Positions 25,752 through 35,486 of a stretch of DNA of 64,000 nt are shown in pieces (within the stretch, counting starts at the first letter, position 1; each line of letters opens with the position of its first letter). The notes under the pieces are model-generated. The model did not search any database, was not told the origin of the DNA, and saw only the letters and a list, made by a program, of their open reading frames with translations. The translations under genes were made by a program, and so were the position numbers. The DNA comes from Schauerella fraxinea (lineage in GTDB: Bacteria > Pseudomonadota > Gammaproteobacteria > Burkholderiales > Burkholderiaceae_B): positions 186,001-250,000 of the forward strand of contig JAVDKK010000003.1 of assembly GCA_030849945.1 (NCBI GenBank). Reading direction: 5' to 3'.

Positions 25752-27632
25752 TTAGTTTTGCTTGGGTTTCCAGACTTCGCCGATCGAGATCGAGGCGAGC
25801 TTGCGCTTGCGGCCGTACCAGAGGTTGGCCAGGGCGCGCACGCCGACCACCGAGGTAAACATCGACGTCAGAATGCCCAGGCAGTGAACGACGGCAAAGC
25901 CGCGAACCGGACCCGAACCGAATGCCAACAGGGCCAGGCCGACGATCAGCGTGGTCAGGTTGGAGTCGAGAATGGTGCCCCACGCGCGTTCGAAACCGTG
26001 GTGGATCGCCTGCTGCGGCGAGGCGCCGTTACGCAACTCTTCGCGGATCCGTTCGTTGATGAGTACGTTGGCGTCGATCGCCATCCCCAGCGTGAGCGCG
26101 ATGGCCGCGATACCGGGCAGGGTCAGCGTAGCCTGCAGCATCGACAGCAATGCCAGCAGCAGCAACACGTTGAACGCCAGGCCGAGCGTCGAGAAAATCC
26201 CGAACAACTGGTAGTAGACGATCATGAAGATCGCGATGGCCAGGAAGCCATACAGCGTGGAGTTGAACCCCTTGCTGATGTTGTCGGCGCCCAGGCTGGG
26301 GCCGATCGTGCGTTCTTCGATGATGGACATCGGCGCCGCCAGCGAGCCCGCGCGCAGAAGCAACGCGGTGTCGGCGGCCTCTTCGGCGCTCATGCTGCCG
26401 GAGATCTGCACCTGTCCACCCGCGATTTCGCTACGGATGACCGGCGCCGTGACCACTTCGCCACGTCCGTTTTCGAACAGCAGAATGGCCATGCGGTTGC
26501 CGACGTTGTCGCGCGTGGTGTCACGGAAGATCCGCGCGCCTTGCGAGTCCAGCGTCAGGTGAACCGCCGCCTGTTGCGTCTGGCCGTCGCGGCCCGGCTG
26601 CGCGTCTTGCAGGTTTTCACCCGTGAGCACCACCTGGCGGCGCACCAGAATCGGGCGACCGTCGCGATCGTTGTAGCGTTCCAGACCGAAGGGCACGGTG
26701 TTGGACATGAGCGCGTTTTGCGCGGCCGGCGAATCGTCGACCATGCGGATTTCGAGCGTGGCCGTACGGCCCAGCAACTCTTTGGCCTTGGCGACGTCTT
26801 GCACACCCGGCAACTGCACCACGATGCGGTCGGTGCCTTGCTGCTGGATCACTGGTTCGGCCACGCCGAGTTCGTTGATCCGGTTGTGCAGCGTGCTGAT
26901 GTTTTGCTTGAGCGCGCTTTCCTGGACCCGCGTGACCGCGGCGGCGTTCATCGTGCCGACCAGTTGCGGACGATTGCCATCGGCGCGGGTCGTGAATTCG
27001 AGATCGGGCTGGCGCGCACGGACGGCGGAAATGGCGCGGTCGCGCGCATCTTCGGCGTTGAACGTCGCCACCACGCTGTCGCCATCGCGCTCGACGCTAC
27101 GGGCGTCGATATTCTGCTGGCGCAGGGTGGTGCGCATATCGGAAGCGAGCGAATCGTAGCGGCCGGTCAGGGCGCCGCGCATATCCACCTGCAGCAGGAA
27201 GTGCACCCCGCCGCGCAGGTCGAGGCCGAGATACATCGGCTTGGGTTCGAACCACCCGAGCGTGCGCATCCACGGCGGCGAGGCCGGCAGCAGGTTCAGG
27301 GCGATCGTGTACTGCGGGTCGTCAGGGATGGTATTGAGCTGTTTGTCCAACAGGTCGCGCGCGCGCAGCTGCGAATCGTTGGAGTTGAAACGCGCCCGAA
27401 TCGTGCCTTGGGTGCCGTTTTGCTCGTAATACACACCATCGGCCGGCGTTTGGGCCGCGTTGAGGATTTGCTCGACGCGATCCAGCAACGTTTGATCGAC
27501 CTTGACCGTGGCCTTGGCGCTGGACACTTGCACCGCCGGCGTTTCGCCGTAGAAATTGGGCAACGTGTAGAGCAGACCGATGACGACCGCGACCAGGACC
27601 GTGATGTACTTCCAGAGGGGATAGCGGTTCAT
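25752..27632 (-). CDS. secD: Protein translocase subunit SecD
   Basis: A 626-residue membrane protein: one N-terminal segment, a large periplasmic P1 head region, then five C-terminal segments. DLRGGVHFLLQVD, VVQLPGVQDVAKAKELLG in pieces, and ALTLGMAIDANVLINERIREE are hallmark blocks. Length and motifs are normal for betaproteobacteria. Confidence 0.97.
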   Translation of the reverse strand: MNRYPLWKYITVLVAVVIGLLYTLPNFYGETPAVQVSSAKATVKVDQTLLDRVEQILNAAQTPADGVYYEQNGTQGTIRARFNSNDSQLRARDLLDKQLNTIPDDPQYTIALNLLPASPPWMRTLGWFEPKPMYLGLDLRGGVHFLLQVDMRGALTGRYDSLASDMRTTLRQQNIDARSVERDGDSVVATFNAEDARDRAISAVRARQPDLEFTTRADGNRPQLVGTMNAAAVTRVQESALKQNISTLHNRINELGVAEPVIQQQGTDRIVVQLPGVQDVAKAKELLGRTATLEIRMVDDSPAAQNALMSNTVPFGLERYNDRDGRPILVRRQVVLTGENLQDAQPGRDGQTQQAAVHLTLDSQGARIFRDTTRDNVGNRMAILLFENGRGEVVTAPVIRSEIAGGQVQISGSMSAEEAADTALLLRAGSLAAPMSIIEERTIGPSLGADNISKGFNSTLYGFLAIAIFMIVYYQLFGIFSTLGLAFNVLLLLALLSMLQATLTLPGIAAIALTLGMAIDANVLINERIREELRNGASPQQAIHHGFERAWGTILDSNLTTLIVGLALLAFGSGPVRGFAVVHCLGILTSMFTSVVGVRALANLWYGRKRKLASISIGEVWKPKQN

Positions 27633-27670
27633 TGACGGCAGGAAAAAAGAGAACGGAAAGGAAACGAAGA

Positions 27671-27694
27671 AACACCCCGGACGACCGGGGTGTT
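27671..27694 (-). terminator. Perfect 10-bp hairpin between yajC and secD
   Basis: AACACCCCGG pairs exactly with CCGGGGTGTT across a 4-nt loop. Only a short T-rich stretch follows on the minus strand, so it may act as a partial terminator or processing site that sets secDF levels relative to yajC. Confidence 0.65.
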
Positions 27695-27704
27695 TAATGG
27701 ACGC

Positions 27705-28055
27705 TTACAGGGCCTTGATGGTTCCCTTGGGCAACACTTGCGTGACCGAGGCTTTCTGGATCAGCACTTCCACGGGCTTGTCGGCCAATTGCGACACTTC
27801 CACGGTGACGAAGGCGTCGGCCACGTTGGTGACACGACCCAGCATGCCGCCGGAGGTGGCGACTTCGTCGCCCTTGGTCAGCGCAGCCAGCAGGTTGCGG
27901 TGCTCTTTCTGACGCTTCATCTGCGGACGAATCATCAGGAAGTACAGAATCACGAACATCAGCACGATGGGCAGCATGCCCATCAACGCGCTGCCGCCTT
28001 CGGCAGCGGGGGCGGCTTGCGCCAGAACGACGCCGAGGGTGTCGATGGTCAACAT
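27705..28055 (-). CDS. yajC: Preprotein translocase accessory subunit YajC
   Basis: A 116-residue single-span protein: short N-terminus, a membrane segment (MLPIVLMFVILYFLMIRPQ), then the cytosolic YajC domain with RPQMKRQKEHRNLL and GDEVATSGGMLGRV. It sits between tgt and secD as in most proteobacteria. Confidence 0.96.
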   Translation of the reverse strand: MLTIDTLGVVLAQAAPAAEGGSALMGMLPIVLMFVILYFLMIRPQMKRQKEHRNLLAALTKGDEVATSGGMLGRVTNVADAFVTVEVSQLADKPVEVLIQKASVTQVLPKGTIKAL

Positions 28056-28260
28056 GGGTAAATCTCCTAGATGGTTTCTAGCGTTGCTTTATTAGCCGCT
28101 TGAGGCCGCTCGCGAGCGCTAAGCTTCAAGCGGGGTCAACCGGGTATTGTAGCGATGTTGGTCATTCGCGACGCAGCCGGATGGTTTTGAGCCGCGACCC
28201 GGCGTTTTTCGGGGTCAATACCGGCACCTCCGACGGCGGGCGATGACTGACGTACGGCCG

Positions 28261-29397
28261 CTACTCGATCCCTCGGGCGCGGTCGGCCCTGAACTGGGTT
28301 TTCCAGGCCTCGAAGCGGCCTGCGGCGATCGCTTCGCGCATTTCGCCCATCAGGGTCAGGTAAAAGTGCAGGTTATGCAGCGTGTTCAGGCGCGCGCCGC
28401 TGATTTCGTTGGACCGTTGCAGGTGATGCAGGTAGGCGCGCGAAAAGAGCTTGCAGGTTTGGCAGGCGCAGGTGGGATCGAGCGGCCGGGTGTCGTCACG
28501 ATAGCGCGCGTTGCGGATCTTGATGTCGCCGAAGCGGGTGAAGAGCCAGCCGTTGCGGGCATTGCGCGTGGGCATCACGCAGTCGAACATGTCGATCCCT
28601 TGCGACACGCCGTCCACCAGATCCTCGGGTGTGCCCACACCCATCAGGTAGCGCGGGCGATCGGCGGGCAGGCGCGGTGCCACGTGCGTCAGGATGCGCA
28701 ACATGTCTTCTTTCGGCTCGCCCACCGAGAGGCCGCCGATGGCGTACCCGTGAAAACCGATGTCCTTGAGTCCGGCGAGCGATTCGTCACGCAGGTTTTC
28801 GAACATGCCGCCTTGAACGATACCGAACAGGGCGTTGGGATTGCCCAACTGATCGAAGGCATCGCGCGAGCGCTTGGCCCAGCGCAACGACATGCGCATC
28901 GAGCGGGCGGCTTCTTCCGAGGTCGCCGGGCGGTCGCCGATCATATAAGGGGTGCACTCGTCGAACACCATGGCGATGTCGGAATTGAGCGAGCGCTGGA
29001 TGCGCATCGACTCTTCGGGCGTCAGAAACAACCGTGAGCCGTCGATGGGCGAGGCGAACTTCACGCCTTCCTCGGTGATCTTGCGCATGCCCTGCAGGCT
29101 GAATACCTGAAAACCGCCCGAGTCGGTGAGGATGGGCTTGTGCCACTGCATGAAGCCATGCAACCCCTTGTGCTTGTCGAGCACTTCGGTGCCCGGGCGC
29201 AGCCACAGGTGGAAGGTATTGCCCAGCACGATCTGCGAACCGATCTCGTCCAATTCGTGCGGCAGCATGGCCTTGACACTGCCATACGTGCCGACGGGCA
29301 TGAAGATGGGGGTTTCGACCACGCCGTGGTTGAGGGTCATGCGGCCACGCCGCGCTTGGCCGTCGGTGGCCAATAGTTCGAATTGAAGTCCTGTCAT
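28261..29397 (-). CDS. tgt: tRNA-guanine transglycosylase
   Basis: Exchanges guanine 34 for preQ1 in tRNAs with GUN anticodons. It has 378 residues. The proposed catalytic Asp residues are in LTDSGGFQVFS and FDCVMPTRNAR, and the zinc site is CACQTCKLFSRAYLHHL. Its ATG overlaps the queA stop (ATGA). The tRNA-Asp (GTC) at 16303 carries a GUN anticodon and is therefore a likely substrate. Confidence 0.97.
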   Translation of the reverse strand: MTGLQFELLATDGQARRGRMTLNHGVVETPIFMPVGTYGSVKAMLPHELDEIGSQIVLGNTFHLWLRPGTEVLDKHKGLHGFMQWHKPILTDSGGFQVFSLQGMRKITEEGVKFASPIDGSRLFLTPEESMRIQRSLNSDIAMVFDECTPYMIGDRPATSEEAARSMRMSLRWAKRSRDAFDQLGNPNALFGIVQGGMFENLRDESLAGLKDIGFHGYAIGGLSVGEPKEDMLRILTHVAPRLPADRPRYLMGVGTPEDLVDGVSQGIDMFDCVMPTRNARNGWLFTRFGDIKIRNARYRDDTRPLDPTCACQTCKLFSRAYLHHLQRSNEISGARLNTLHNLHFYLTLMGEMREAIAAGRFEAWKTQFRADRARGIE

Positions 29398-30482
29398 GAT
29401 GCGGGCGACTCGATAAACATGGCATCGCCATAACTGAAAAAGCGATAGTGCTGCGCAATCGCATGCGCGTAGGCACGGCGGATGGGGTCTACCCCAGCCA
29501 AGGCCGACACCAGCATGAGCAGCGTGGATTGCGGCAGGTGGAAATTGGTGATCAGGGCGTCGGCCACGAGAAAGCGGTAGCCGGGGGCGATGAATAATTG
29601 GGTGTCGCGCGGCGCGGTCAGGAGCGCTTCGGGCGCCGGGCGCGGACCCGGCGTGGGCGGGGTGGGGCCGCGGGCATCGTCAAAGGCGCCGGCGGGATGG
29701 GCCGACGATTCGAGCGCGCGCATGCTGGTGGTGCCCACGGCGATCACGCGACCGCCGGCGGCGCGCGCGCGCGCAATCGCGGCCACCGTTTCGGGCGGCA
29801 CACAGGACCATTCGGCGTGCATGACGTGGTCGGCAAGCACCTCGGCGCGCACCGGCTGGAACGTGCCCGCGCCCACATGCAGCGTGACGAACGCGCGATC
29901 CACGTCGGCTGCGGCCAGGCGCGCCATCATGGCATCGTCGAAATGCAGGCCGGCCGTGGGTGCCGCCACGGCGCCGGGTTCGCGCGCATAGACGGTTTGA
30001 TAGCGCGCTTCGTCTTCGGCGTCGGCGGCGTGCGTGATGTAGGGCGGCAACGGCACGGCGCCATGCGCGTCCAGCAGATCGAGCACCGCCTCCGGGAAGT
30101 CCAGTTCAAACAATTCGCCCTGGCGACCGGTGACCGTGACGTCGAACGCGTCGGCCAGGCGCAGCGTCATGCCGGGCCCGGGCGCCTTGCTGGCGCGCAC
30201 ATGCGCCAAGGCGCGCGTGGTCTCGGGGATGCGTTCCACCAGCACCTCGACCTTGCCACCGGTGGCTTTATGCCCGGTGAGCCGCGCCTTGATGACGCGA
30301 GTGTCGTTGAACACCAACAGATCGTGCGGGCGCAGTATCGCCACCAGATCGGCGAAGACGCGATCGTGCAGCGCGCCGGCGGCGTCCAGGTGCAATAGCC
30401 GGCTGGCCCCGCGCGTGACGGGCGGCGTCTGGGCGATCAGCTCGGGGGGAAGGACGTAATCGAATTCGGATAAGGAGAGCAA
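29394..30482 (-). CDS. queA: S-adenosylmethionine:tRNA ribosyltransferase-isomerase
   Basis: Makes epoxyqueuosine from preQ1-tRNA using the ribosyl part of SAM. It has 362 residues with family blocks FDYVLPPELIAQTP, VFNDTRVIKARL, AAPTAGLHF, LHVGAGTFQPV and ITNFHLPQSTLLMLVSA. It is first in the queA-tgt-yajC-secDF operon and divergent from dacB. Confidence 0.97.
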   Translation of the reverse strand: MLSLSEFDYVLPPELIAQTPPVTRGASRLLHLDAAGALHDRVFADLVAILRPHDLLVFNDTRVIKARLTGHKATGGKVEVLVERIPETTRALAHVRASKAPGPGMTLRLADAFDVTVTGRQGELFELDFPEAVLDLLDAHGAVPLPPYITHAADAEDEARYQTVYAREPGAVAAPTAGLHFDDAMMARLAAADVDRAFVTLHVGAGTFQPVRAEVLADHVMHAEWSCVPPETVAAIARARAAGGRVIAVGTTSMRALESSAHPAGAFDDARGPTPPTPGPRPAPEALLTAPRDTQLFIAPGYRFLVADALITNFHLPQSTLLMLVSALAGVDPIRRAYAHAIAQHYRFFSYGDAMFIESPAS

Positions 30483-30616
30483 AACGGCAGGCTTGCGGGC
30501 GGTTCGGATCGCGGCATTGTAGTGCGGCGGCGCGCTCTTCGCGCGTAATTCGGCAAGCCAGCCGCCGTCAGGTTTTGTATGCTTAGCGCTTTTCGCACCT
30601 CACACATCGAGCAAGC

Positions 30617-32119
30617 ATGACGGGCAGCACAGGTAGATTTCGGCGCACGCTTATCGCGGGCGCCATGGCACTCGTCGTGTTCGGCGCCGGTACAAGCCCC
30701 GGCACCGCGCAAACGGCCGTGCCCGCGGTGGCCGTCAAACCCACGCTGCCGGCCGCGCAAAGTGTGAGCAGTTTGCCGCCGCCGCTGGCCGATCTCTACC
30801 GCAAGAGCCAGTTGCCGGAAGACGCCTTGTCGCTCGTGGTGCAGGAGCTCGACGGTCCGCGGCTGATGAGCATCAACGGTGCCGTACCGCGCAACCCCGC
30901 CTCGGTAATGAAGCTGGTGACGACCTGGGCGGCCTTGTCGGAACTCGGCCCCAACTACACCTGGCGCACGGCGTTCATGGCCGATCCCGGCGCCCGCGTC
31001 GACGCGCAGGGCCGACTGCCCGGCGTGCTGTACTTGCGCGCCGGCGGCGACCCGCAATTGATGTTCGAAGATTTGTGGGATCTGCTGCGCGAGTTGCGGT
31101 TGCGCGGCGTCAAGCAGATCAAGGATCTCGTGATCGATCGCAGCATTTTCGGGCCGGTATCGGAAGATCCCGGTGCGTTCGACGGCGCCGGCGACCGGCC
31201 CTACAACGCCAGCCCGGATGCGCTGATGGTGGGCTTTGGTGCGATGCGTTTGCTCTTCATGCCCGATGCGGTCAATCGCCAATGGGTGCCCGTGATCGAT
31301 CCGCCGGTGCCCGGCATCCGCATCGAAGGCAGCGTGCAATGGAGTGATGCGGTGTGCCCCGGTTCGCCCGTGGTGCGCACCGAGCCGCTGATCACCCAGC
31401 AGGGCGTCACGATTCGTATTTCGGGCACCGCCGCCGGATCCTGCGGCGAGTTCAGTCTCTACCGCCTGGTGCTCGACCAGCAGGAACTCATGACCTCGAC
31501 CTTCCGCATGCTGTGGAAGGAGCTGGGGGGCACGTTCACCGGCACAGTCAAGAATGGTCTGGTGCCGCCGGACGCCATCACGTTGGCGGCGCACGACTCG
31601 CCGCCCCTCGCAGACACGATTCGCGTCATCAATAAGCGCAGCAACAACGTCATGGCGCGCACGCTGCTGCTCACGCTGGGTGCCGAACGCGGTACCCGGC
31701 CCGCCACCGTTGGGCCGAGCGGCGCCGTGGCAGCGCGGGTACTGGCCGATCAGGGCGTGCCGATGCCGGAGCTGGCGATCGACAATGGCGCCGGCCTGTC
31801 GCGCGATGCGCGCGTGTCGGCCAACAGCCTGGCGGCGATGCTCGACACCGCGTGGCGCTCGCCGCTGATGCCTGAATTCATGTCGTCGCTGGCCATTTCC
31901 GGAATTGACGGTACGATGCGCCGCCGCATGCGCAACGAGTCGACGCAGGGCATGGCCCATTTGAAGAGCGGGTCGCTGCGCGATGTGAGGGCGATCGCCG
32001 GGTATGTGCTGGGCGCAAGCGGCAAGCGTTATGTGGTGGTGAGCCTGGTCAACCACGATCGTTCCGATGCCGTGCGCGCGTTTGACGATGCCTTGATCAA
32101 GTGGCTTGCCGAGCGCTGA
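30617..32119 (+). CDS. dacB: D-alanyl-D-alanine carboxypeptidase/endopeptidase, PBP4 type
   Basis: A periplasmic peptidoglycan hydrolase of the S13 family, 500 residues with an N-terminal signal sequence. The active-site motifs are SVMK (Ser96, Lys99), SNN in NKRSNNVMAR, and KSG in HLKSGSL, in place of the more usual KTG, a common variant. It has the long insertion between the first two motifs that is typical of PBP4. It reads away from queA, with 134 bp between them. Confidence 0.94.
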   Translation: MTGSTGRFRRTLIAGAMALVVFGAGTSPGTAQTAVPAVAVKPTLPAAQSVSSLPPPLADLYRKSQLPEDALSLVVQELDGPRLMSINGAVPRNPASVMKLVTTWAALSELGPNYTWRTAFMADPGARVDAQGRLPGVLYLRAGGDPQLMFEDLWDLLRELRLRGVKQIKDLVIDRSIFGPVSEDPGAFDGAGDRPYNASPDALMVGFGAMRLLFMPDAVNRQWVPVIDPPVPGIRIEGSVQWSDAVCPGSPVVRTEPLITQQGVTIRISGTAAGSCGEFSLYRLVLDQQELMTSTFRMLWKELGGTFTGTVKNGLVPPDAITLAAHDSPPLADTIRVINKRSNNVMARTLLLTLGAERGTRPATVGPSGAVAARVLADQGVPMPELAIDNGAGLSRDARVSANSLAAMLDTAWRSPLMPEFMSSLAISGIDGTMRRRMRNESTQGMAHLKSGSLRDVRAIAGYVLGASGKRYVVVSLVNHDRSDAVRAFDDALIKWLAER

Positions 32120-32252
32120 TCGGCTGAAGGGCAGCGATTCGTGCCGCAAGTACGCCAATCAGTGCCGCGAGTGCGAGCGATCCGTGCTTTAGTGGGAAGA
32201 TCGGTTCCTGTTCGTTCGGTTTTTATTTGTTTTCATCCTGGAGATATCGCAC

Positions 32253-32891
32253 ATGGCCGTGCATGAAATCCGCCACCCGCTGATCCGCCACAAGCTGGGC
32301 ATCATGCGTCGCGTGGACTTGAGCACCAAGAGCTTTCGCGAGTTGTCGCAGGAAGTTGCCGCCTTGCTGACCTACGAGGCGACCAAGGATATGCCGATGG
32401 CGCCGCACACCGTAGAAGGGTGGTGCGGCGATGTTGCGGTCGAGAAGATCGCGGGCAAGAAAGTGACGGTGGTGCCTATTTTGCGTGCCGGCATCGGCAT
32501 GCTCGACGGCGTGCTCAGCTTGATTCCGGGCGCCAAGGTGAGCGTGGTGGGCGTGGCCCGCAATGAAGAAACGCTGCAGGCGCATACCTACCTGGAACGC
32601 CTGGTGGGTGAGATCGATCAGCGCCTGGCGTTGATCGTGGATCCGATGCTGGCCACCGGTGGCTCGATGGTCGCGACCATCGACATGCTGAAGAAAGCGG
32701 GTTGCCGCGAAATCCGTGCGCTGGTGCTGGTGGCTGCACCCGTGGGTATCGAAGCGGTGCTCGCCAAGCATCCGGACGTCGAAATCTACACGGCGTCGAT
32801 CGACGACGGCTTGAACGAGCACGGCTACATCATGCCGGGCCTGGGCGACGCCGGCGACCGGATCTTCGGTACGAAGCAGAAGACGGAATAG
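32253..32891 (+). CDS. upp: Uracil phosphoribosyltransferase
   Basis: Salvages uracil to UMP. It has 212 residues. The PRPP loop is DPMLATGGSM, and the uracil-binding C-terminal block is NEHGYIMPGLGDAGDR. The ATG at 32253 is preceded by TGGAGA. A T-rich stretch (32215-32235) lies before it; no purine or pyrimidine operator was recognised. Confidence 0.97.
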   Translation: MAVHEIRHPLIRHKLGIMRRVDLSTKSFRELSQEVAALLTYEATKDMPMAPHTVEGWCGDVAVEKIAGKKVTVVPILRAGIGMLDGVLSLIPGAKVSVVGVARNEETLQAHTYLERLVGEIDQRLALIVDPMLATGGSMVATIDMLKKAGCREIRALVLVAAPVGIEAVLAKHPDVEIYTASIDDGLNEHGYIMPGLGDAGDRIFGTKQKTE

Positions 32892-32913
32892 CTGTCGCGT
32901 CGCTAAAGCGAAG

Positions 32914-32938
32914 CGACCCTGCAAGAAGGGCAGGGTCG
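32914..32938 (+). terminator. Hairpin after upp
   Basis: CGACCCTGC pairs exactly with GCAGGGTCG around a 7-nt loop, 22 bp after the upp stop. There is no T run, so termination may be weak or rho-assisted; cysG arrives from the other side. Confidence 0.55.
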
Positions 32939-32981
32939 AGAAGGGCGCTTGGGACGTCGGGGGCGCTGTGGTGCTAGGTCG

Positions 32982-34403
32982 TTACGGCGCAACCGGCACG
33001 GCCGCAGCCTCCAGGCCCACCCGCTCACCAAACCAATGCAGCGTGTCGGCCAGCGCCGCCACCTCGCCCACGATCAGCAGGGCGGGCGATTTGATGGCGT
33101 GTTCGCGGGCTCGCTCGGGCAGATCCGCGAGCCGACCGCGCAGCACGCGCTGTTCGGGCCGACTGCCGTTTTCCACCAAGGCGAAAGGCGTGTCGGCGGA
33201 TTTGCCATGCGCCAGCATCTTGGCGGTCAGGTTATCCAACTGCCCCACACCCATGTAAAACGTGAGCGTTTGATTGGCGCGCGCCAGCGCCGGCCAATCG
33301 ATGCTGTCGCTGTCGTCCCGGCAATGGGCAGTGATCAGCGACAGCGATTGGGAATGTTCGCGATGCGTGAGCGGGATCCCCGCATAGGCGCCACAGGCCA
33401 GCGCCGCGGTGATACCCGGCACCACTTCGAAGCGAATGCCGTGCGCCTTCAGATACTCGAGTTCCTCGCCGCCGCGCCCGAACACAAAGGCGTCGCCGCC
33501 TTTCAGACGTACCACGCGCTTGCCGGCCGACGCGTGTTCGACCAGCAACCCGTGGATGCGTGTCTGGGTGGCATGATGGTTTTCGCCCGGCTGCTTGCCG
33601 ACGTCGATGCGATCGGCATCGCGGCGGGCAAGCGACATGATCTCGGTGCTGACCAATCGGTCGTACAGGATGACATCGGCTTCATTCAGCGCGCGCAAGG
33701 CTTTGAGCGTCAAAAGACCGGGGTCGCCGGGTCCGGCACCCACCAGCACGACCGAGCCCACACGGGCCGGTTGCGGCTGATCGAGTTCGGCATCCAGTGC
33801 GGCGGCCGCCTCTTCGGGACGTGCCTGCCGCAACAGCGCCGCCACCGGACCATCGAGCAGCCAATCGTAAAACGCGCGCCGGGCGCCCAGATCGGGTCGT
33901 CGCGCCCTGATCTGCGGGCGATATTGCGCGGCGAGTTTGGCCAGCGGTCCCAGCGTATGGTCGAACAGCGATTCGATGCGCTCGCGCATGCGGCGCGCCA
34001 GCACCGGTGCCACGCCGCTGGAGGAAATGGCGACGATCAGCGGCGAGCGGTCGACGATGGACGGCACTTGAAAGGAGGAGAGCGCCGGGTCGTCGACCAC
34101 GTTGGACAAAATATGCCGGGCCGACGCCGCATCCGCAGCTGCGCGATTGACTTCGCGATCGTCGGTGGCAGCAATGACGAGCCATTTCTCGGCGACCCAC
34201 TCGGCGTCGAACGTGCCCTCGATACAGGAGATCCGGCCGGTATCGCGCAGATGCTGCAATTCCGCCGTAAACGCGAGCGCGCCCACGGTGACCCGCGCTC
34301 GGGCCTCGAGCAAGGCCTGCGTCTTGCGGGTGGCGACCTCGCCCCCGCCGACGACCAGAACGTCGCGGTGGGCCAGATCGGCAAATATCGGAAAAAGCAT
34401 CAT
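32982..34403 (-). CDS. cysG: Siroheme synthase (multifunctional CysG)
   Basis: A 473-residue fusion that carries out all steps from uroporphyrinogen III to siroheme, the cofactor of sulfite and nitrite reductases. The N-terminal half is the dehydrogenase/ferrochelatase (VLVVGGGEVATRK; AISSSGVAPVLARRMRER). The C-terminal half is the SAM uroporphyrinogen methyltransferase (GAGPGDPGLLTLKALRAL, RLKGGDAFVFGRGGEE, VVPGITAALACGAYAGIPLTHR in pieces). No good ribosome site precedes the two adjacent ATGs at 34403 and 34400, and a GTG at 34436 is also possible. Confidence 0.94.
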   Translation of the reverse strand: MMLFPIFADLAHRDVLVVGGGEVATRKTQALLEARARVTVGALAFTAELQHLRDTGRISCIEGTFDAEWVAEKWLVIAATDDREVNRAAADAASARHILSNVVDDPALSSFQVPSIVDRSPLIVAISSSGVAPVLARRMRERIESLFDHTLGPLAKLAAQYRPQIRARRPDLGARRAFYDWLLDGPVAALLRQARPEEAAAALDAELDQPQPARVGSVVLVGAGPGDPGLLTLKALRALNEADVILYDRLVSTEIMSLARRDADRIDVGKQPGENHHATQTRIHGLLVEHASAGKRVVRLKGGDAFVFGRGGEELEYLKAHGIRFEVVPGITAALACGAYAGIPLTHREHSQSLSLITAHCRDDSDSIDWPALARANQTLTFYMGVGQLDNLTAKMLAHGKSADTPFALVENGSRPEQRVLRGRLADLPERAREHAIKSPALLIVGEVAALADTLHWFGERVGLEAAAVPVAP

Positions 34404-34568
34404 AGGTAATGGGGGAGCATTGAGCGCGAGAACCACGACGCGGTCCCAGACCGCGCATCTTGCTCGATTCTAGGCAGTCGCGGCCGAGATGCTAACGAAG
34501 ATGTCGGCATTTCTTTATCTCTAATGGTTATATCAATCTCTGGTTTTAATTGCTTTTGACAATGTGGC

Positions 34569-34649
34569 CTGGTCGCGCGCGGTGCGCGGCCAGCGTGTAG
34601 TATCGAATGCGCCGAGGGGCGGGACGCGGCGTCCCGGCTCGGCTTTTTT
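34569..34649 (+). promoter_or_regulatory. Leader with two hairpins, the second a terminator directly before the RBS
   Basis: Hairpin 1 is CTGGTCGCGC (34569-34578) with GCGCGGCCAG (34584-34593). Hairpin 2 pairs GCCGAG...CGGGACG (34611-34626, GGG bulge) with CGTCCCG..CTCGGC (34630-34643) and is followed by six T. The ribosome site TTGGAG for the next gene begins right after the T run. A TTGACA element lies at 34556, but no good -10 is in phase. No plus-strand gene lies upstream, so the terminator belongs to this leader; attenuation is inferred. Confidence 0.6.
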
Positions 34650-34658
34650 GGAGTGAAC

Positions 34659-35399
34659 ATGGTTCGCTGTGTAAAGAAATATGCGGCGGTCGCCTTGACC
34701 GCCTGCGCAGGCATGTTGTCGTGGGGCTCGGCGCAAGCTGCCGTCTGCGACGCCAAATTCATGCACGACGGTGGGTTCGTGCAATTTACGGGGTCGGGCA
34801 ACCTCAAGCTTGGCGCCGACCTGAATTTTTCCGAAGTCACCAAGAGCTCGGCGACGACCTGCCGGGCACGCGTGCAGGGCACGGCGTCGTTTTCGTACGC
34901 TGGCTTGCCGCCTTCCGCCTCCAAGCTCGATTACCTGATGACGGTCAAGGGCGGGCAGGCCAGCTTCGTCAAATACGACAGCGCCGGCGAAAGGCCGGGC
35001 GATCCCGGCAGTTTCGATCTGCGCATGCTGGGTTTGTTTGGCTATGAGCAGCCCATCACGGCACCCGGCCAGAAGTTTCCGGGCACCACCTTCCGATTGA
35101 AATTCGGCAAGGACGCGCCCGTGGGCGGCTCACCCGCCACCACCATCCGCATCGGCGAGAAAACCGTTGGTCAACGCGCCAGCATCGCCACCGCGTTGGG
35201 CCAGCAGTCGTGCTGGCCGGTGAGCTACGACCGCGACAGCGATCCTACGCAAGCCACCTTCAACGGCCTTACTTTGCCGATCCCCGGCACCAAGTCGCGG
35301 GTGACCGATTGGTACTGCCCGAACGCCAATCTGGTGATGAAGCAAGAGATCAATCAGCAGGGGAGTGTGTCCAAGGTGGAAATCACTCAGATCAGGTAG
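34659..35399 (+). CDS. Exported protein of unknown function behind a terminator-like leader
   Basis: A 246-residue protein with a clear Sec signal (VALTACAGMLSWG, likely cleavage after AQA). The mature part looks beta-rich and has four further cysteines (VCDAK, TCRAR, SCWPV, WYCPN) that could form two disulfides, fitting a periplasmic or secreted place. No family is recognised. The ATG at 34659 follows TTGGAG; a GTG two codons earlier lies inside that site. It is divergent from cysG. Confidence 0.75.
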   Translation: MVRCVKKYAAVALTACAGMLSWGSAQAAVCDAKFMHDGGFVQFTGSGNLKLGADLNFSEVTKSSATTCRARVQGTASFSYAGLPPSASKLDYLMTVKGGQASFVKYDSAGERPGDPGSFDLRMLGLFGYEQPITAPGQKFPGTTFRLKFGKDAPVGGSPATTIRIGEKTVGQRASIATALGQQSCWPVSYDRDSDPTQATFNGLTLPIPGTKSRVTDWYCPNANLVMKQEINQQGSVSKVEITQIR

Positions 35400-35486
35400 C
35401 AGACGGTATCGATTCCAGCGGCCCGAGTTGTTACAACCGCTGGTATCATCGGCTGATTCACACGCAGTTGTATAGGGAGAAAAACC

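Noticed and set aside
25758..27635. A 625-codon open frame antisense to the whole of secD
   Set aside because: It mirrors secD exactly and is made of Arg/His/Gln-rich sequence without any domain; long antisense frames are expected at this GC content.
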